DNA of 64,000 bases from Prostheceraeus crozeri. Taxonomy: Eukaryota; Platyhelminthes; Polycladida; Euryleptidae. The position numbers were made by a program, and so were the translations under genes. The DNA lies in NCBI GenBank assembly GCA_907163375.1, contig CAJQUW010015377.1, positions 1-64,000 of the forward strand. The letters run 5' to 3'. The notes beneath the pieces were generated by a model that saw nothing but the letters and a program-made list of their open reading frames with translations, was not told the origin of the DNA and made no database searches. Below are positions 1 through 13,920 of the stretch, in pieces. The stretch's first letter is position 1. Every line of letters begins with the position of its first letter.

Positions 1-1132
1 GCAACGGATTGATGAGCCTTCAGAACAGTTCGCTAAGACTAGCGGAGCGATGCCAACATTGCATCGGATTGGAGAAACTCCGCAGCGAATGGTCTCCAAC
101 AGTGAGGGCAACGGATTGATGAGCCTTCAGAACAGTTCGCTCAGACTAGCGGAGCGATGCCAGCATTGCATAGGATTGCAGAAACTCCGCAGCGAATGGT
201 CTCCAACCGATGAGGGCAACGGATTGATGAGCCTTCAGAACAGTTCGCTCAGACTAGCGGAGCAATGCCAGCATTGCATCGGATTGGAGAAACTCCGCAG
301 TGAATGGTCTCCAACCGATGAGTGCAACGGATTGATGAGCCTTCAGAGCAGTTCGCTCAGACTAGCGGAGCGATGCTAGCATTGCATCAGATTGGAAAAA
401 CTCCACAGCGAATGGTCTTCAACCGATGAGTGCAACGGATTGATGAGCCTTCAGAACAGTTCGCTTAGACTAGCGGAGCGATGCCAGCATTGCATCGGAT
501 TGGAGAAACTCCACAGTGAATGGTCTCCAACGTCGAGTGCAACGGATTGATGAGCCTTCAGAACAGTTCGCTCAGACTTTCAGAGCGTTGCCAGCATTGC
601 ATCGGATTGTAGAAAACTACGCAGCGGAATGGTCTCCAACCGATGAGTGCAACGGATTGATGAGCCTTCCGAAACAGTTCGCTCAGACTAGCGGAGCGAT
701 GCCAGCATTGCATCGGATTGGAGAAACTTCGCAGTGAATGGTCTCAACCGACGAGTGCAACGGGTTGATGAGCCTTCAGAACAGTTCGCTCAAACAAGCG
801 GAGCGATGCCAGCATTGCATCGGATTGGAGAAACTCCACAGCGAATAGTCTTCAACGATGAGTGCACGGGTTGATGAGCCTTCAGAAACAGTTCGCTCAG
901 ACTAGCGGAGCGATGCCAGCATTGCATCGGATTGGAAAAACTCCACAGCGAATGGTCTACAACCGATGAGTGCAACGGTTTGATGAGCCTTCAGAACAGT
1001 TCGCTCATACTAGCGGAGCGATGCCAGCATTGCATCGGATTAGAGAAACTCCGCAGTGAATATTCTCCAACCGACGAGTGCAACGGATTGATGAGCCTTC
1101 AGAACAGTTCGCTCAGACTAGCGGAGCGATGC
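1..1132 (+). repeat. Indel-rich near-copy of 2,591-3,725 at window edge
   Basis: Monomer by monomer this segment carries the same diagnostic variants, in the same order, as 2,591-3,725 (TGCCAACATT, then GAGGGC, then ATAGGATTGCAG, then GAGCAATGCC, then TGCTAGCATT, and so on). It also holds about ten small insertions or deletions in 1.1 kb (around 103, 532, 608, 628, 668, 744, 855, 867, 887 and 1132). The following 40 kb has only about a dozen. This points to uncorrected sequence or a false duplication at an assembly join; a genuinely older copy is less likely because substitutions are not raised in step. Confidence 0.7.
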
Positions 1133-2226
1133 AGCATTGCATCGGATTGGAGAAACTCCGCAGCGAATGGTCTCCAACCGATGAGTGCAACGGATTGATG
1201 AGCCTTCAGAACAGTTCGCTCAGACTAGCGGAGCGATGCCAGCATTGCATCGGATTGGAGAAACTCCACAGCGAATCGTCTCCAACCGTTGAGCGAAATG
1301 GATTGATGAGACTTCAGAACAGTTCGCTCAGACTAGCGGAGCGATGCCAGCATTGCATCGGATTGGAGAAACTCCGCAGTGAATGGTCTCCAACCGATGA
1401 GTGCAACGGATTGATGAGCCTTCAGAACAGTTCGCTCAGACTAGCGGAGCGATGCCAGCATTGCATCGGATTGGAGAAACTCCGTCACGAATGGTCTCCA
1501 ACCGATGAGTGCAACGGATTGATGAGCCTTCAGAGCAGTTCGCTCATACTAGCGGAGCGATTGCAGCATTGCATCGGATTGGAGAAACTCCGCAGTGAAT
1601 GTTCTCCAACCGACGAGTGCAACGGATTGATGAGCCTTCAGAACAGTTCGCTCAGACTAGCGGAGCGATGCCAGCATTGAATCGGATTGGAGAAACGCCG
1701 CAGTGAATGGTCTCCAACCGACGAGTGCAACGGATTGATGAGCCTTCAGAACAGTTCGCTCAGACTAGCGGAGCGATGCTAACATTGCATCGGATTGGAA
1801 AAACTCCACAGCGAATGGTCTTCAACCGATGAGTGCAACGGATTGATGAGCCTTCAGAACAGTTCGCTCAAACTAGCGGAGCGATGCCAGCATTGCATCG
1901 GATTGGAGAAACTCCGCAGTGAGTATTCTCCAACCGACGAGTGCAACGGATTGATGAGCCTTCAGAACAGTTCGCTCAGACTAGCGGAGCGATGCCAGCA
2001 TTGCATCGGATTGGAGAAACTCCGTCACGAATCGTCTCCAACAGATGAGCGAAATGGATTGATGAGCCTTCAGAACAGTTCGCTCAGACTAGCGGAGCGA
2101 TGCCAGCATTGCATCGGATTGGACAAACTCCGTCACAAATCGTCTCCAACCGATGAGCGAAATGGATTGATGAGCCTTCAGAACAGTTAGCTCAGACTAG
2201 CGGAGCGATGCCAGCATTGCATCGGA

Positions 2227-5200
2227 TTGGAGAAACTCCGTCACGAATTGTCTCCAACCGATGAGCGAAATGGATTGATGAGCCTTCAGAACAGTTCGCT
2301 CAGACTAGCGGAGCGATGCCAGCATTGCATCGGATTGGAGAAACTCCGTCACGAGTCGTCTCCAACAGATGAGCGAAATGGATTGATGAGCCTTCAGAAC
2401 AGTTCGCTCAGACTAGCGCAGCGATGCCAGCATTGCATCGGATAAGAGAAACTCCACAGCGAACCGTCTCCAACCGACGAGTGCATCGGATTGATGAGCC
2501 TTCAGAACAGTTCACTCAAACTAGCGGAGCGATGCCAGCATTGCACTGGATTGGAGAAACTCCGCAGTGAATGGTCTCCAACCGACGAGTGCAACGGATT
2601 GATGAGCCTTCAGAACAGTTCGCTAAGACTAGCGGAGCGATGCCAACATTGCATCGGATTGGAGAAACTCCGCAGCGAATGGTCTCCAACAGATGAGGGC
2701 AACGGATTGATGAGCCTTCAGAACAGTTCGCTCAGACTAGCGGAGCGATGCCAGCATTGCATAGGATTGCAGAAACTCCGCAGCGAATGGTCTCCAACCG
2801 ATGAGGGCAACGGATTGATGAGCCTTCAGAACAGTTCGCTCAGACTAGCGGAGCAATGCCAGCATTGCATCGGATTGGAGAAACTCCGCAGTGAATGGTC
2901 TCCAACCGATGAGTGCAACGGATTGATGAGCCTTCAGAGCAGTTCGCTCAGACTAGCGGAGCGATGCTAGCATTGCATCAGATTGGAAAAACTCCACAGC
3001 GAATGGTCTTCAACCGATGAGTGCAACGGATTGATGAGCCTTCAGAACAGTTCGCTTAGACTAGCGGAGCGATGCCAGCATTGCATCGGATTGGAGAAAC
3101 TCCACAGTGAATGGTCTCCAACCGACGAGTGCAACGGATTGATGAGCCTTCAGAACAGTTCGCTCAGACTAGCGGAGTGATGCCAGCATTGCATCGGATT
3201 GGAGAAACTACGCAGCGAATGGTCTCCAACCGATGAGTGCAACGGATTGATGAGCCTTCAGAACAGTTCGCTCAGACTAGCGGAGCGATGCCAGCATTGC
3301 ATCGGATTGGAGAAACTTCGCAGTGAATGGTCTCCAACCGACGAGTGCAACGGGTTGATGAGCCTTCAGAACAGTTCGCTCAAACCAGCGGAGCGATGCC
3401 AGCATTGCATCGGATTGGAGAAACTCCACAGCGAATAGTCTTCAACCGATGAGTGCAACGGGTTGATGAGCCTTCAGAACAGTTCGCTCAGACTAGCGGA
3501 GCGATGCCAGCATTGCATCGGATTGGAAAAACTCCACAGCGAATGGTCTTCAACCGATGAGTGCAACGGATTGATGAGCCTTCAGAACAGTTCGCTCAAA
3601 CTAGCGGAGCGATGCCAGCATTGCATCGGATTAGAGAAACTCCGCAGTGAATATTCTCCAACCGACGAGTGCAACGGATAGATGAGCCTTCAGAACAGTT
3701 CGCTCAGACTAGCGGAGCGATGCCAGCATTGCATCGGATTGGAGAAACTCCGCAGCGAATGGTCTCCAACCGACGAGTGCAACGGATTGATGAGCCTTCA
3801 GAACAGTTCGCTCAGACTAGCGGAGCGATTGCAGCATTGCATCGGATTGGAGAAACTCCGTCACGAATCGTCTCCAACCGATGAGCGAAATGGATTGATG
3901 AGCTTTCAGAACAGTTCGCTCAGACTAGCGGAGCGATGCCAGCATTGCATCGGATTGGAGAAACTCCGCAGTGAATGTTCTCCTACCGATGAGTGCAACG
4001 GATTGATGAGCCTTCAGAACAGTTCGCTCAGACTAGCGGAGCAATGCCAGCATTGCATCGGATTGGAGAAACTCCGTCACGAATGGTCTCCAACCGATGA
4101 GTGCAACGGATTGATGAGCCTTCAGAGCAGTTCGCTCATACTAGCGGAGCGATTGCAGCATTGCATCGGATTGGAGAAACTCCGCAGTGAATGTTCTCCA
4201 ACCGACGAGTGCAACGGATTGATGAGCCTTCAGAACAGTTCGCTCAGACTAGCGGAGCGATGCCAGCATTGAATCGGATTGGAGAAACGCCGCAGTGAAT
4301 GTTCTCCAACTGACGAGTGTAACGGATTGATGAGCCTTCAGAACAGTTCGCTCAGACTAGCGGAGCGATTGCAGCATTGCATCGGATTGGAGAAACTCCG
4401 TCACGAATCGTCTCCAACCGATGAGCGAAATGGATTGATGAGCCTTCAGAACAGTTCGCTCAGACTAGCGGAGCGATGCCAGCATTGCATCGGATTGGAG
4501 AAACTCCGTCACGAATCGGCTCCAACCGATGAGTGCAACGGATTGAAGAGCCTTCAGAACAGTTCGCTCAGACTAGCGGAGCGATGCCAGCATTGCATCG
4601 GATTGGAGAAACTCCGTCACGAATTGTCTCCAACCGATGAGCGAAATGGATTGATGAGCCTTCAGAACAGTTCGCTCAGACTAGCGGAGCGATGCCAGCA
4701 TTGCATCGGATTGGAGAAACTCCGTCACGAGTCGTCTCCAACAGATGAGCGAAATGGATTGATGAGCCTTCAGAACAGTTCGCTCAGACTAGCGCAGCGA
4801 TGCCAGCATTGCATCGGATAAGAGAAACTCCACAGCGAACCGTCTCCAACCGACGAGTGCATCGGATTGATGAGCCTTCAGAACAGTTCACTCAAACTAG
4901 CGGAGCGATGCCAGCATTGCACTGGATTGGAGAAACTCCGCAGTGAATGGTCTCCAACCGACGAGTGCAACGGATTGATGAGCCTTCAGAACAGTTCGCT
5001 CAGACTAGCGGAGCGATGCCAGCATTGCATCGGATTGGAGAAACTCCGTCACGAATGGTCTCCAACAGATGAGGGCAACGGATTGATGAGCCTTCAGAAC
5101 AGTTCGCTCAGACTAGCGGAGCGATGCCAGCATTGCATAGGATTGCAGAAACTCCGCAGCGAATGGTCTCCAACCGATGAGTGCAACGGATTGATGAGCC

Positions 5201-6978
5201 TTCAGAACAGTTCGCTCAGACTAGCGGAGCAGTGCCAGCATTGCATCGGATTGGAGAAACTCTGCAGTGAATGGTCTCCAACCGACGAGTGCAACGGATT
5301 GATGAGCCTTCAGAGCAGTTCGCTCAGACTAGCGGAGCGATGCTAGCATTGCATCGGATTGGAAAAACTCCACAGCGAATGGTCTTCAACCGATGAGTGC
5401 AACGGATTGATGAGCCTTCAGAACAGTTCGCTTAGACTAGCGGAGCGATGCCAGCATTGCATCGGATTGGAGAAACTCCACAGTGAATGGTCTCCAACCG
5501 ACGAGTGCAACGGATTGATGAGCCTTCAGAACAGTTCGCTCAGACTAGCGGAGCGATACCAGCATTGCATCGGATTGGAGAAACTACGCAGCGAATGGTC
5601 TCCAACCGATGAGTGCAACGGATTGATGAGCCTTCAGAACAGTTCGCTCAGACTAGCGGAGCGATGCCAGCATTGCATCGGATTGGAGAAACTTCGCAGT
5701 GAATGGTTTCCAACCGACGAGTGCAACGGGTTGATGAGCCTTCAGAACAGTTCGCTCAAACCAGCGGAGCGATGCCAGCATTGCATCGGATTGGAGAAAC
5801 TCCACAGCGAATAGTCTTCAACCGATGAGTGCAACGGGTTGATGAGCCTTCTGAGCAGTTCGCTCAGACTAGCGCAGCGATGCCAGCATTGCATCGGATT
5901 GGAAAAACTCCACAGCGAATGGTCTTCAACCGATGAGTGCAACGGATTGATGAGCCTTCAGAACAGTTCGCTCAAACTAGCGGAGCGATGCCAGCATTGC
6001 ATCGGATTAGAGAAACTCCGCAGTGAATATTCTCCAACCGACGAGTGCAACGGATAGATGAGCCTTCAGAACAGTTCGCTCAGACTAGCGGAGCGATGCC
6101 AGCATTGCATCGGATTAGAGAAACTCCGCAGCGAATGGTCTCCAACCGACGAGTGCAGCGGATTGATGAGCCTTCAGAACAGTTCGCTCAGACTAGCGGA
6201 GCGATTGCAGCATTGCATCGGATTGGAGAAACTCCGTCACGAATCGTCTCCAACCGATGAGCGAAATGGATTGATCAGCCTTCAGAACAGTTCGCTCAGA
6301 CTAGCGGAGCGATGCCAGCATTGCATCGGATTGGAGAAACTCCGCAGTGAATGTTCTCCTACCGATGAGTGCAACGGATTGATGAGCCTTCAGAACAGTT
6401 CGCTCAGACTAGCGGAGCAATGCCAGCATTGCATCGGATTGGAGAAACTCCGTCACGAATGGTCTCCAACCGACGAGTGCAACGGATTGATGAGCCTTCA
6501 GAGCAGTTCGCTCAGACTAGCGGAGCGATTGCAGCATTGCATCGGATTGGAGAAACTCCGTCACGAATCGTCTCCAACCGATGAGCGAAATGGATTGATG
6601 AGCCTTCAGAACAGTTCGCTCAGACTAGCGGAGCGATGCCAGCATTGAATCGGATTGGAGAAACGCCGCAGTGAATGTTCTCCAACTGACGAGTGCAACG
6701 GATTGATGAGCCTTCAGAACAGTTCGCTCAGACTAGCGGAGCGATTGCAGCATTGCATCGGACTGGAGAAACTCCGTCACGAATCGTCTCCAACCGATGA
6801 GCGAAATGGATTGATGAGCCTTCAGAACAGTTCGCTCAGACTAGCGGAGCGATGCCAGCATTGCATCGGATTGGAGAAACTCCGTCACGAATCGGCTCCA
6901 ACCGATGAGTGCAACGGATTGAAGAGCCTTCAGAACAGTTCGCTCAGACTAGCGGAGCGATGCCAGCATTGCATCGGA
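2227..6978 (+). repeat. 22-monomer higher-order duplication (2,376 bp period)
   Basis: Positions 2,227-4,602 recur at 4,603-6,978 with an offset of exactly 2,376 bp (22 x 108). Shared markers include the rare variant reading ELSPTDER, the stop-bearing GGATAAGAG unit (2,441 and 4,817), the start of the CATCGGATTGATGAG unit (2,484 and 4,860), the GGATAGATG unit (3,676 and 6,052) and GGATTGAAGAG (4,543 and 6,919). Confidence 0.8.
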
Positions 6979-7609
6979 TTGGAGAAACTCCACAGCGAAT
7001 GGTCTCCAACCGACGAGTGCAACGGATTGATGAGCCTTCAGAACAGTTCGCTCAAACTAGCGGAGCGATGCCAGCATTGCATCGGATTGGAGAAACTCCG
7101 CAGTCAATATTCTCCAACCGATGAGCGAAATGGATTGATGAGCTTTCAGAACAGTTCGCTCAGACCAGTCGAGCAATGCCAGCATTGCATCGGATTGGAG
7201 AAACTCCGCAGTGAAAGGTCTCCAACCGACGAGTGCAACGGATTGATGAGCCTTCAGAACAGTTCGCTCAGACTAGCGAAGCGATGCTAGCATTGCATCG
7301 GATTGGAAAAACTCCACAGCGAATGGTCTTCAACCGATGAGTGCAACGGGTTGATGAGCCTTCAGAACAGTTCGCTTAGACTAGCGGAGCGATGCCAGCA
7401 TTGCATCGGATTGGAGAAACTCCACAGTGAATGGTCTCCAACCGACGAGTGCAACGGATTGATGAGCCTTCAGAACAGTTCGCTCAGACTAGCGGAGAGA
7501 TGCCAGCATTGCATCGGATTGGAGAAACTACGCAGCGAATGGTCTCCAACCGATGAGTGCAACGGATTGATGAGCCTTCAGAACAGTTCGCTCAGACTAG
7601 CGGAGCGAT

Positions 7610-9225
7610 GCCAGCATTCATCGGATTGGAGAAACTTCGCAGTGAATGGTCTCCAACCGACGAGTTTAACGGGTTGATGAGCCTTCAGAACAGTTCGCTC
7701 AAACCAGCGGAGCGATGCCAGCATTGCATCGGATTGGAGAAACTCCGTCACGAATCGTCTCCAACCGATGAGTGCAACGGGTTGATGAGCCTTCAGAACA
7801 GTTCGCTCAGACTAGCGGAGCGATGCCAGCATTCATCGGATTGGAGAAACTTCGCAGTGAATGGTCTCCAACCGACGAGTGCAACGGGTTGATGAGCCTT
7901 CAGAACAGTTCGCTCAAACCAGCAGAGCGATGCCAGCATTGCATCGGATTGGAGAAACTCTACAGCGAATAGTCTTCAACCGACGAGTGCAACGGGTTGA
8001 TGAGCCTTCAGAACAGTTCGCTCAGACTAGCGGAGCGATGCCAGCATTGCATCGGATTGGAGAAACTCCGTCACGAATCGTCTCCAACCGATGAGTGCAA
8101 CGGATTGATGAGCCTTCAGAACAGTTCGCTCAGACTAGCGGAGCGATGCCAGCATTGCATCGGATTGGAGAAACTACGCAGCAAATGGTCTCCAACCGAC
8201 GAGTGCAACGGATTGATGAGCCTTCAGAACAGTTCGCTCAGACTAGCGGAGCGATGCCACTATTGCATCGGATTGGAGAAACTTTGCAGTGAATGGTCTC
8301 CAACCGACGAGTGCAACGGATTGATGAGCCTTCAGAACAGTTCGCTCAAACTAGCGGAGCGATGCCAGCAATGCATCGGATTGCAGAAACTCCGCAGTGA
8401 ATATTCTCCAACCGACGAGTGCAACGGATGGATGAGCCTTCAGAACAGTTCGCTCAGACTAGCGGAGCGATGCCAGCATTGCATCGGATTGGAGAAACTC
8501 CGCAGCGAATGGTCTCCAACCGACGAGTGCAGCGGATTGATGAGCCTTCAGAACAGTTCGCTCAGACTAGCGGAGCGATGCCAGCATTCATCGGATTGGA
8601 GAAACTTCGCAGTGAATGGTCTCCAACCGACGAGTGCAACGGGTTGATGAGCCTTCAGAACAGTTCGCTCAAACCAGCGGAGCGATGCCAGCATTGCATC
8701 GGATTGGAGAAACTCCGTCACGAATCGTCTCCAACCGATGAGTGCAACGGGTTGATGAGCCTTCAGAACAGTTCGCTCAGACTAGCGGAGCGATGCCAGC
8801 ATTCATCGGATTGGAGAAACTTCGCAGTGAATGGTCTCCAACCGACGAGTGCAACGGGTTGATGAGCCTTCAGAACAGTTCGCTCAAACCAGCAGAGCGA
8901 TGCCAGCATTGCATCGGATTGGAGAAACTCTACAGCGAATAGTCTTCAACCGACGAGTGCAACGGGTTGATGAGCCTTCAGAACAGTTCGCTCAGACTAG
9001 CGGAGCGATGCCAGCATTGCATCGGATTGGAGAAACTCCGTCACGAATCGTCTCCAACCGATGAGTGCAACGGATTGATGAGCCTTCAGAACAGTTCGCT
9101 CAGACTAGCGGAGCGATGCCAGCATTGCATCGGATTGGAGAAACTACGCAGCAAATGGTCTCCAACCGACGAGTGCAACGGATTGATGAGCCTTCAGAAC
9201 AGTTCGCTCAGACTAGCGGAGCGAT
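7610..9225 (+). repeat. 9-monomer duplication (970 bp offset)
   Basis: Four copies carry a 2-bp deletion variant, GCATTCATCGG in place of GCATTGCATCGG (about 7,615, 7,831, 8,585 and 8,801). The block from about 7,610 to 8,250 recurs at 8,580-9,220 with an offset of 970 bp, that is 9 x 108 minus the 2-bp deletion. The shared tail includes the TACAGCGAATAG stop variant near 7,961 and 8,931. Confidence 0.75.
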
Positions 9226-11759
9226 GCCAGCATTGCATCGGATTGGAGAAACTCCACAGTGAATGGTCTTCAACCGATGAGTGCAACGGATTGACGAGCC
9301 TTCAGAACAGTTTGCCCAGACTAGCGGAGCGATGCCAGCAATGCATCGGATTGGAAATACTCCGCAGAGAATGGTCTCCAACCGACGAGTGCAACGGATT
9401 GATGAGCCTTCAGAACAGTTCGCTCAGACTAGCGGAGCGATGCCAGCATTGCATCGGATTGGAGAAACTCCGCAGCGAATGGTCTCCAACCGACGAGTGC
9501 AACGGATTGATGAGCCTTCAGAACAGTTCGCTCAGACTAGCGGAGCGATGCCAGCATTGCATCGGATTGGAGAAACTCCGTCACGAATCGTCTCCAACCG
9601 ACGAGTGCAACGGATTGATGAGCCTTCAGAACAGTTCGCTCAGACTAGCGGAGCGATGCCAGCATTGCATCGGATTGGAGAAACTTCGCAGTGAATGTTC
9701 TCCAACCGATGAGTGCAACGGATTGATGAGCCTTCAGAACAGTTCGCTCAGACTAGCGGAGCGATGCCAGCATTGCATCGGATTGGAGAAACTCCGTCAC
9801 GAATCGTCTCCAACCGATGAGCAAAATGGATTGATGAGCTTTCAGAACAGTTCGCTCAGACTAGCGGAGCGATGCCAGCATTGCATCGGATTGGAGAAAC
9901 TCCGCAGTGAATGGTCTCCAACCGACGAGTAAAACGGATTGATGAGCCTTCAGACCAGTTCGCTCAGACTAGCGGAGCGATGCCAGCATTGCATCGGATT
10001 GCAGAAACTCCGCAGTGAATGGTCTCCAACCGATGAGTGCAACGGATTGATGAGCCTTCAGAACAGTTCGCTCAGACTAGCGGAGCAATGCCAGCATTGC
10101 ATCGGATTGGAGAAACTCCGTCACGAATCGTCTCCAACCGATGAGCGAAATGGATTGATGAGCCTTCAGAACAGTTCGCTCAGACTAGCGGAGCGATGCC
10201 AGCATTGCATCGGATTGGAGAAACGCCGCAGTGAATGTTCTCCAACCGACGAGTGCAACGGATTGATGAGCCTTCAGAACAGTTCGTTCAGACTAGCGGA
10301 GCGATTGCAGCATTGCATCGGATTGGAGAAACTCCGTCACGAATCGTCTCCAACCGATGAGCGAAATGGATTGATGAGCCTTCAGAACAGTTCGCTCAGA
10401 CTAGCGGAGCGATGCCAGCATTGCATCGGATTGGAGAAACTCCGTCACGAATCGTCTCCAACCGATGAGCGAAATGGATTGATGAGCCTTCAGAACAGTT
10501 CGCTCAGACTAGCGGAGCGATGCCAGCATTGCATCGGATTGGAGAAACTCCGCAGTGAATGGTCTCCAACCGACGAGTGCAACGGATTGATGAGCCTTCA
10601 GAACAGTTCGCTCAGACTAGCGGAGCGATGCCAGCATTGCATCGGATTGGAGAAACTTTGCAGTGAATGGTCTCCAACCGACGAGTGCAACGGATTGATG
10701 AGCCTTCAGAACAGTTCGCTCAAACTAGCGGAGCGATGCCAGCATTGCATCGGATTAGAGAAACTCCGCAGTGAATATTCTCCAACCGACGAGTGCAACG
10801 GATAGATGAGCCTTCAGAACAGTTCGCTCAGACTAGCGGAGCGATGCCAGCATTGCATCGGATTGGAGAAACTCCGCAGCGAATGGTCTCCAACCGACGA
10901 GTGCAACGGATTGATGAGCCTTCAGAACAGTTCGCTCAGACTAGCGGAGCGATGCCAGCATTGCATCGGATTGGAGAAACTCCGTCACGAATCGTCTCCA
11001 ACCGATGAGCGAAATGGATTGATGAGCTTTCAGAACAGTTCGGTCATACTAGCGGAGCGATGCCAGCATTGCATCGGATTGGAGAAACTTCGCAGTGAAT
11101 GTTCTCCAACCGATGAGTGCAACGGATTGATGAGCCTTCAGAACAGTTCGCTCAGACTAGCGGAGCAATGCCAGCATTGCATCGGATTGGAGAAAGTCCG
11201 TCACGAATGGTCTCCAGTCGATGAGCGAAATGGATTGATGAGCCTTTAGAACAGTTCGCTCAGACTAGCGGAGCAATGCCAGCATTGCATCGGATTGGAG
11301 AAACTCCACAGCGAATCGTCTCCAACCGACGAGTGCAACGGATTGATGAGCCTTCAGAACAGTTCGTTCAGACTAGCGGAGCGATGCCAGCATTGCATCG
11401 GATTGGAGAAACTCCGTCACGAATCGTCTCCAACCGATGAGTGAAATGGATTGATGAGCCTTCAGAACAGTTCGCTCAGACTAGCGGAGCGATGCCAGCA
11501 TTGCATCGGATTGGAGAAACTCCGCAGTGAATGTTCTCCAACCGACGAGTGCAACGGATTGATGAGCCTTCAGAACAGTTCGCTCAGACTAGCGGAGCGA
11601 TGCCAGCATTGCATCGGATTGGAGAAACTCCGTCACGAATCGTCTCCAACCGATGAGCGAAATGGATTGATGAGCCTTCAGAACAGTTCGCTCAGACTAG
11701 CGGAGCGATGCCAGCATTGCATCGGATTGGAGAAACTCCGTCACGAATCGGCTCCAACC

Positions 11760-13920
11760 GATGAGCGAAATGGATTGATGAGCCTTCAGAACAGTTCGCT
11801 CAGAGTAGCGGAGCGATTGCAGCATTGCATCGGATTGGAGAAACTCCGTCATGAATCGTCTCCAACCGATGAGCGAAATGGATTGATGAGCTTTCAGAAC
11901 AGTTCGCTCAGACTAGCGGATCGATGCCAGCATTGCATCGGATTGGAGAAACTCCGTCACGAATCGTCTCCAACCGATGAGCGAAATGGATAGATCAGCC
12001 TTCAGAACAGTTCGCTCGGACTAGCGGAGCGATGCCAGCATTGCATCGGATTGGAGAAACTCCGTCACGAATCGGCTCCAACCGATGAGTGCAACGGATT
12101 GATGAGCCTTCAGAACAGTTCGCTTAGACTAGCGGAGCGATGCCAGCATTGCATCGGATTGGAGAAACTCCACAGTGAATGGTCTCCAACCGACGAGTGC
12201 AACGGATTGATGAGCCTTCAGAACAGTTCGCTCAGAATAGCGGAGCGATGCCAGCATTGCATCGGATTCAAGAAACTACGCAGCGAATGGTGTCCAACCG
12301 ATGACTGCAACGGATTGATGAGCCTTCAGAACAGTTCGCTCAGACTAGCGGAGCGATGCCAGCATTGCATCGGATTGGAGAAACTACGCAGCGAATGGTC
12401 TCCAACCGACGAGTGCAACGGATTGATGAGCCTTCAGAACAGTTCGCTCAGACTAGCGGAGCGATGCCAGCATTGCATCGGATTGGAGAAACTCCGTCAC
12501 GAATCGTCTCCAACCGATGAGTGCAACGGATTGATGAGCCTTCAGAACAGTTCGCTCAGACTAGCGGAGCGATGCCAGCATTGCATCGGATTGGAGAAAC
12601 TACTCAGCGAATGGTCTCCAACCGACGAGTGCAACGGATTGATGAGCCTTCAGAACAGTTCGCTCAGACTAGCGGAGCGATGCCAGCATTGCATCGGATT
12701 GGAGAAACTTTGCAGTGAATGGTCTCCAACCGACGAGTGCAACGGATTGATGAGCCTTCAGAACAGTTCGCTCAAACTAGCGGACCGATGCCAGCATTGC
12801 ATCGGATTGGAGAAACTCCGTCATGAATCGTCTCCAACCGATGAGCGAAATGGATTGATGAGCCTTCAGAACAGTTCGCTCAGACTAGCGGAGCGATGCC
12901 AGCATTGCATCGGATTGGAGAAACTCCGTCACGAATCGGCTCCAACCGATGAGCGAAATGGATTGATGAGCCTTCAGAACAGTTCGCTCAGAGTAGCGGA
13001 GCGATTGCAGCATTGCATCGGATTGGAGAAACTCCGTCATGAATCGTCTCCAACCGATGAGCGAAATGGATAGATCAGCCTTCAGAACAGTTCGCTCGGA
13101 CTAGCGGAGCGATGCCAGCATTGCATCGGATTGGAGAAACTCCGCCACGAATCGGCTCCAACCGATGAGTGCAACGGATTGATGAGCCTTCAGAACAGTT
13201 CGCTTAGACTAGCGGAGCGATGCCAGCATTGCATCGGATTGGAGAAACTCCACAGTGAATGGTCTCCAACCGACGAGTGCAACGGATTGATGAGCCTTCG
13301 GAACAGTTCGCTCAGACTAGCGGAGCGATGCCAGCATTGCATCGGATTCAAGAAACTACGCAGCGAATGGTCTCCAACCGATGACTGCAACGGATTGATG
13401 AGCCTTCAGAACAGTTCGCTCAGACTAGCGGAGCGATGCCAGCATTGCATCGGATTGGAGAAACTCCGCAGCGAATGGTCTCCAACCGACGAGTGCAACG
13501 GATTGATGAGCCTTCAGAACAGTTCGCTCAGACTAGCGGAGCGATGCCAGCATTGCATCGGATTGGAGAAACTCCGTCACGAATCGTCTCCAACCGATGA
13601 GTGCAACGGATTGATGAGCCTTCAGAACAGTTCGTTCAGACTAGCGGAGCGATGCCAGCATTGCATCGGATTGGAGAAACACCGTAGCGAATGGTCTCCA
13701 ACCGATGAGTGCAACGGATTGATAAGCCTTCAGAACAGTTCGCTCAGACTAGCGGAGCGATGCCAGCATTGCATCGGATTTGAGAAACTCCGTCACGAAT
13801 CGTCTCCAACCGACGAGTGCAACGGATTGATGAGCCTTCAGAACAGTTCGCTCAAACTAGCGGAGCGATGCCAGCATTGCATCGGATTGGAGAAACTCCG
13901 CAGTGAATATTCTCCAACCG
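11760..13920 (+). repeat. 10-11-monomer duplication
   Basis: The rare unit GAGTAGCGGAGCGATTGC (11,802 and 12,990) and the following GGATAGATCAG unit (11,988 and 13,068) recur. Offsets are 1,188 bp upstream and 1,080 bp downstream, so one copy gained or lost a monomer after duplication (the extra unit carries GCGGATCGATGCC near 11,918). Confidence 0.7.
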
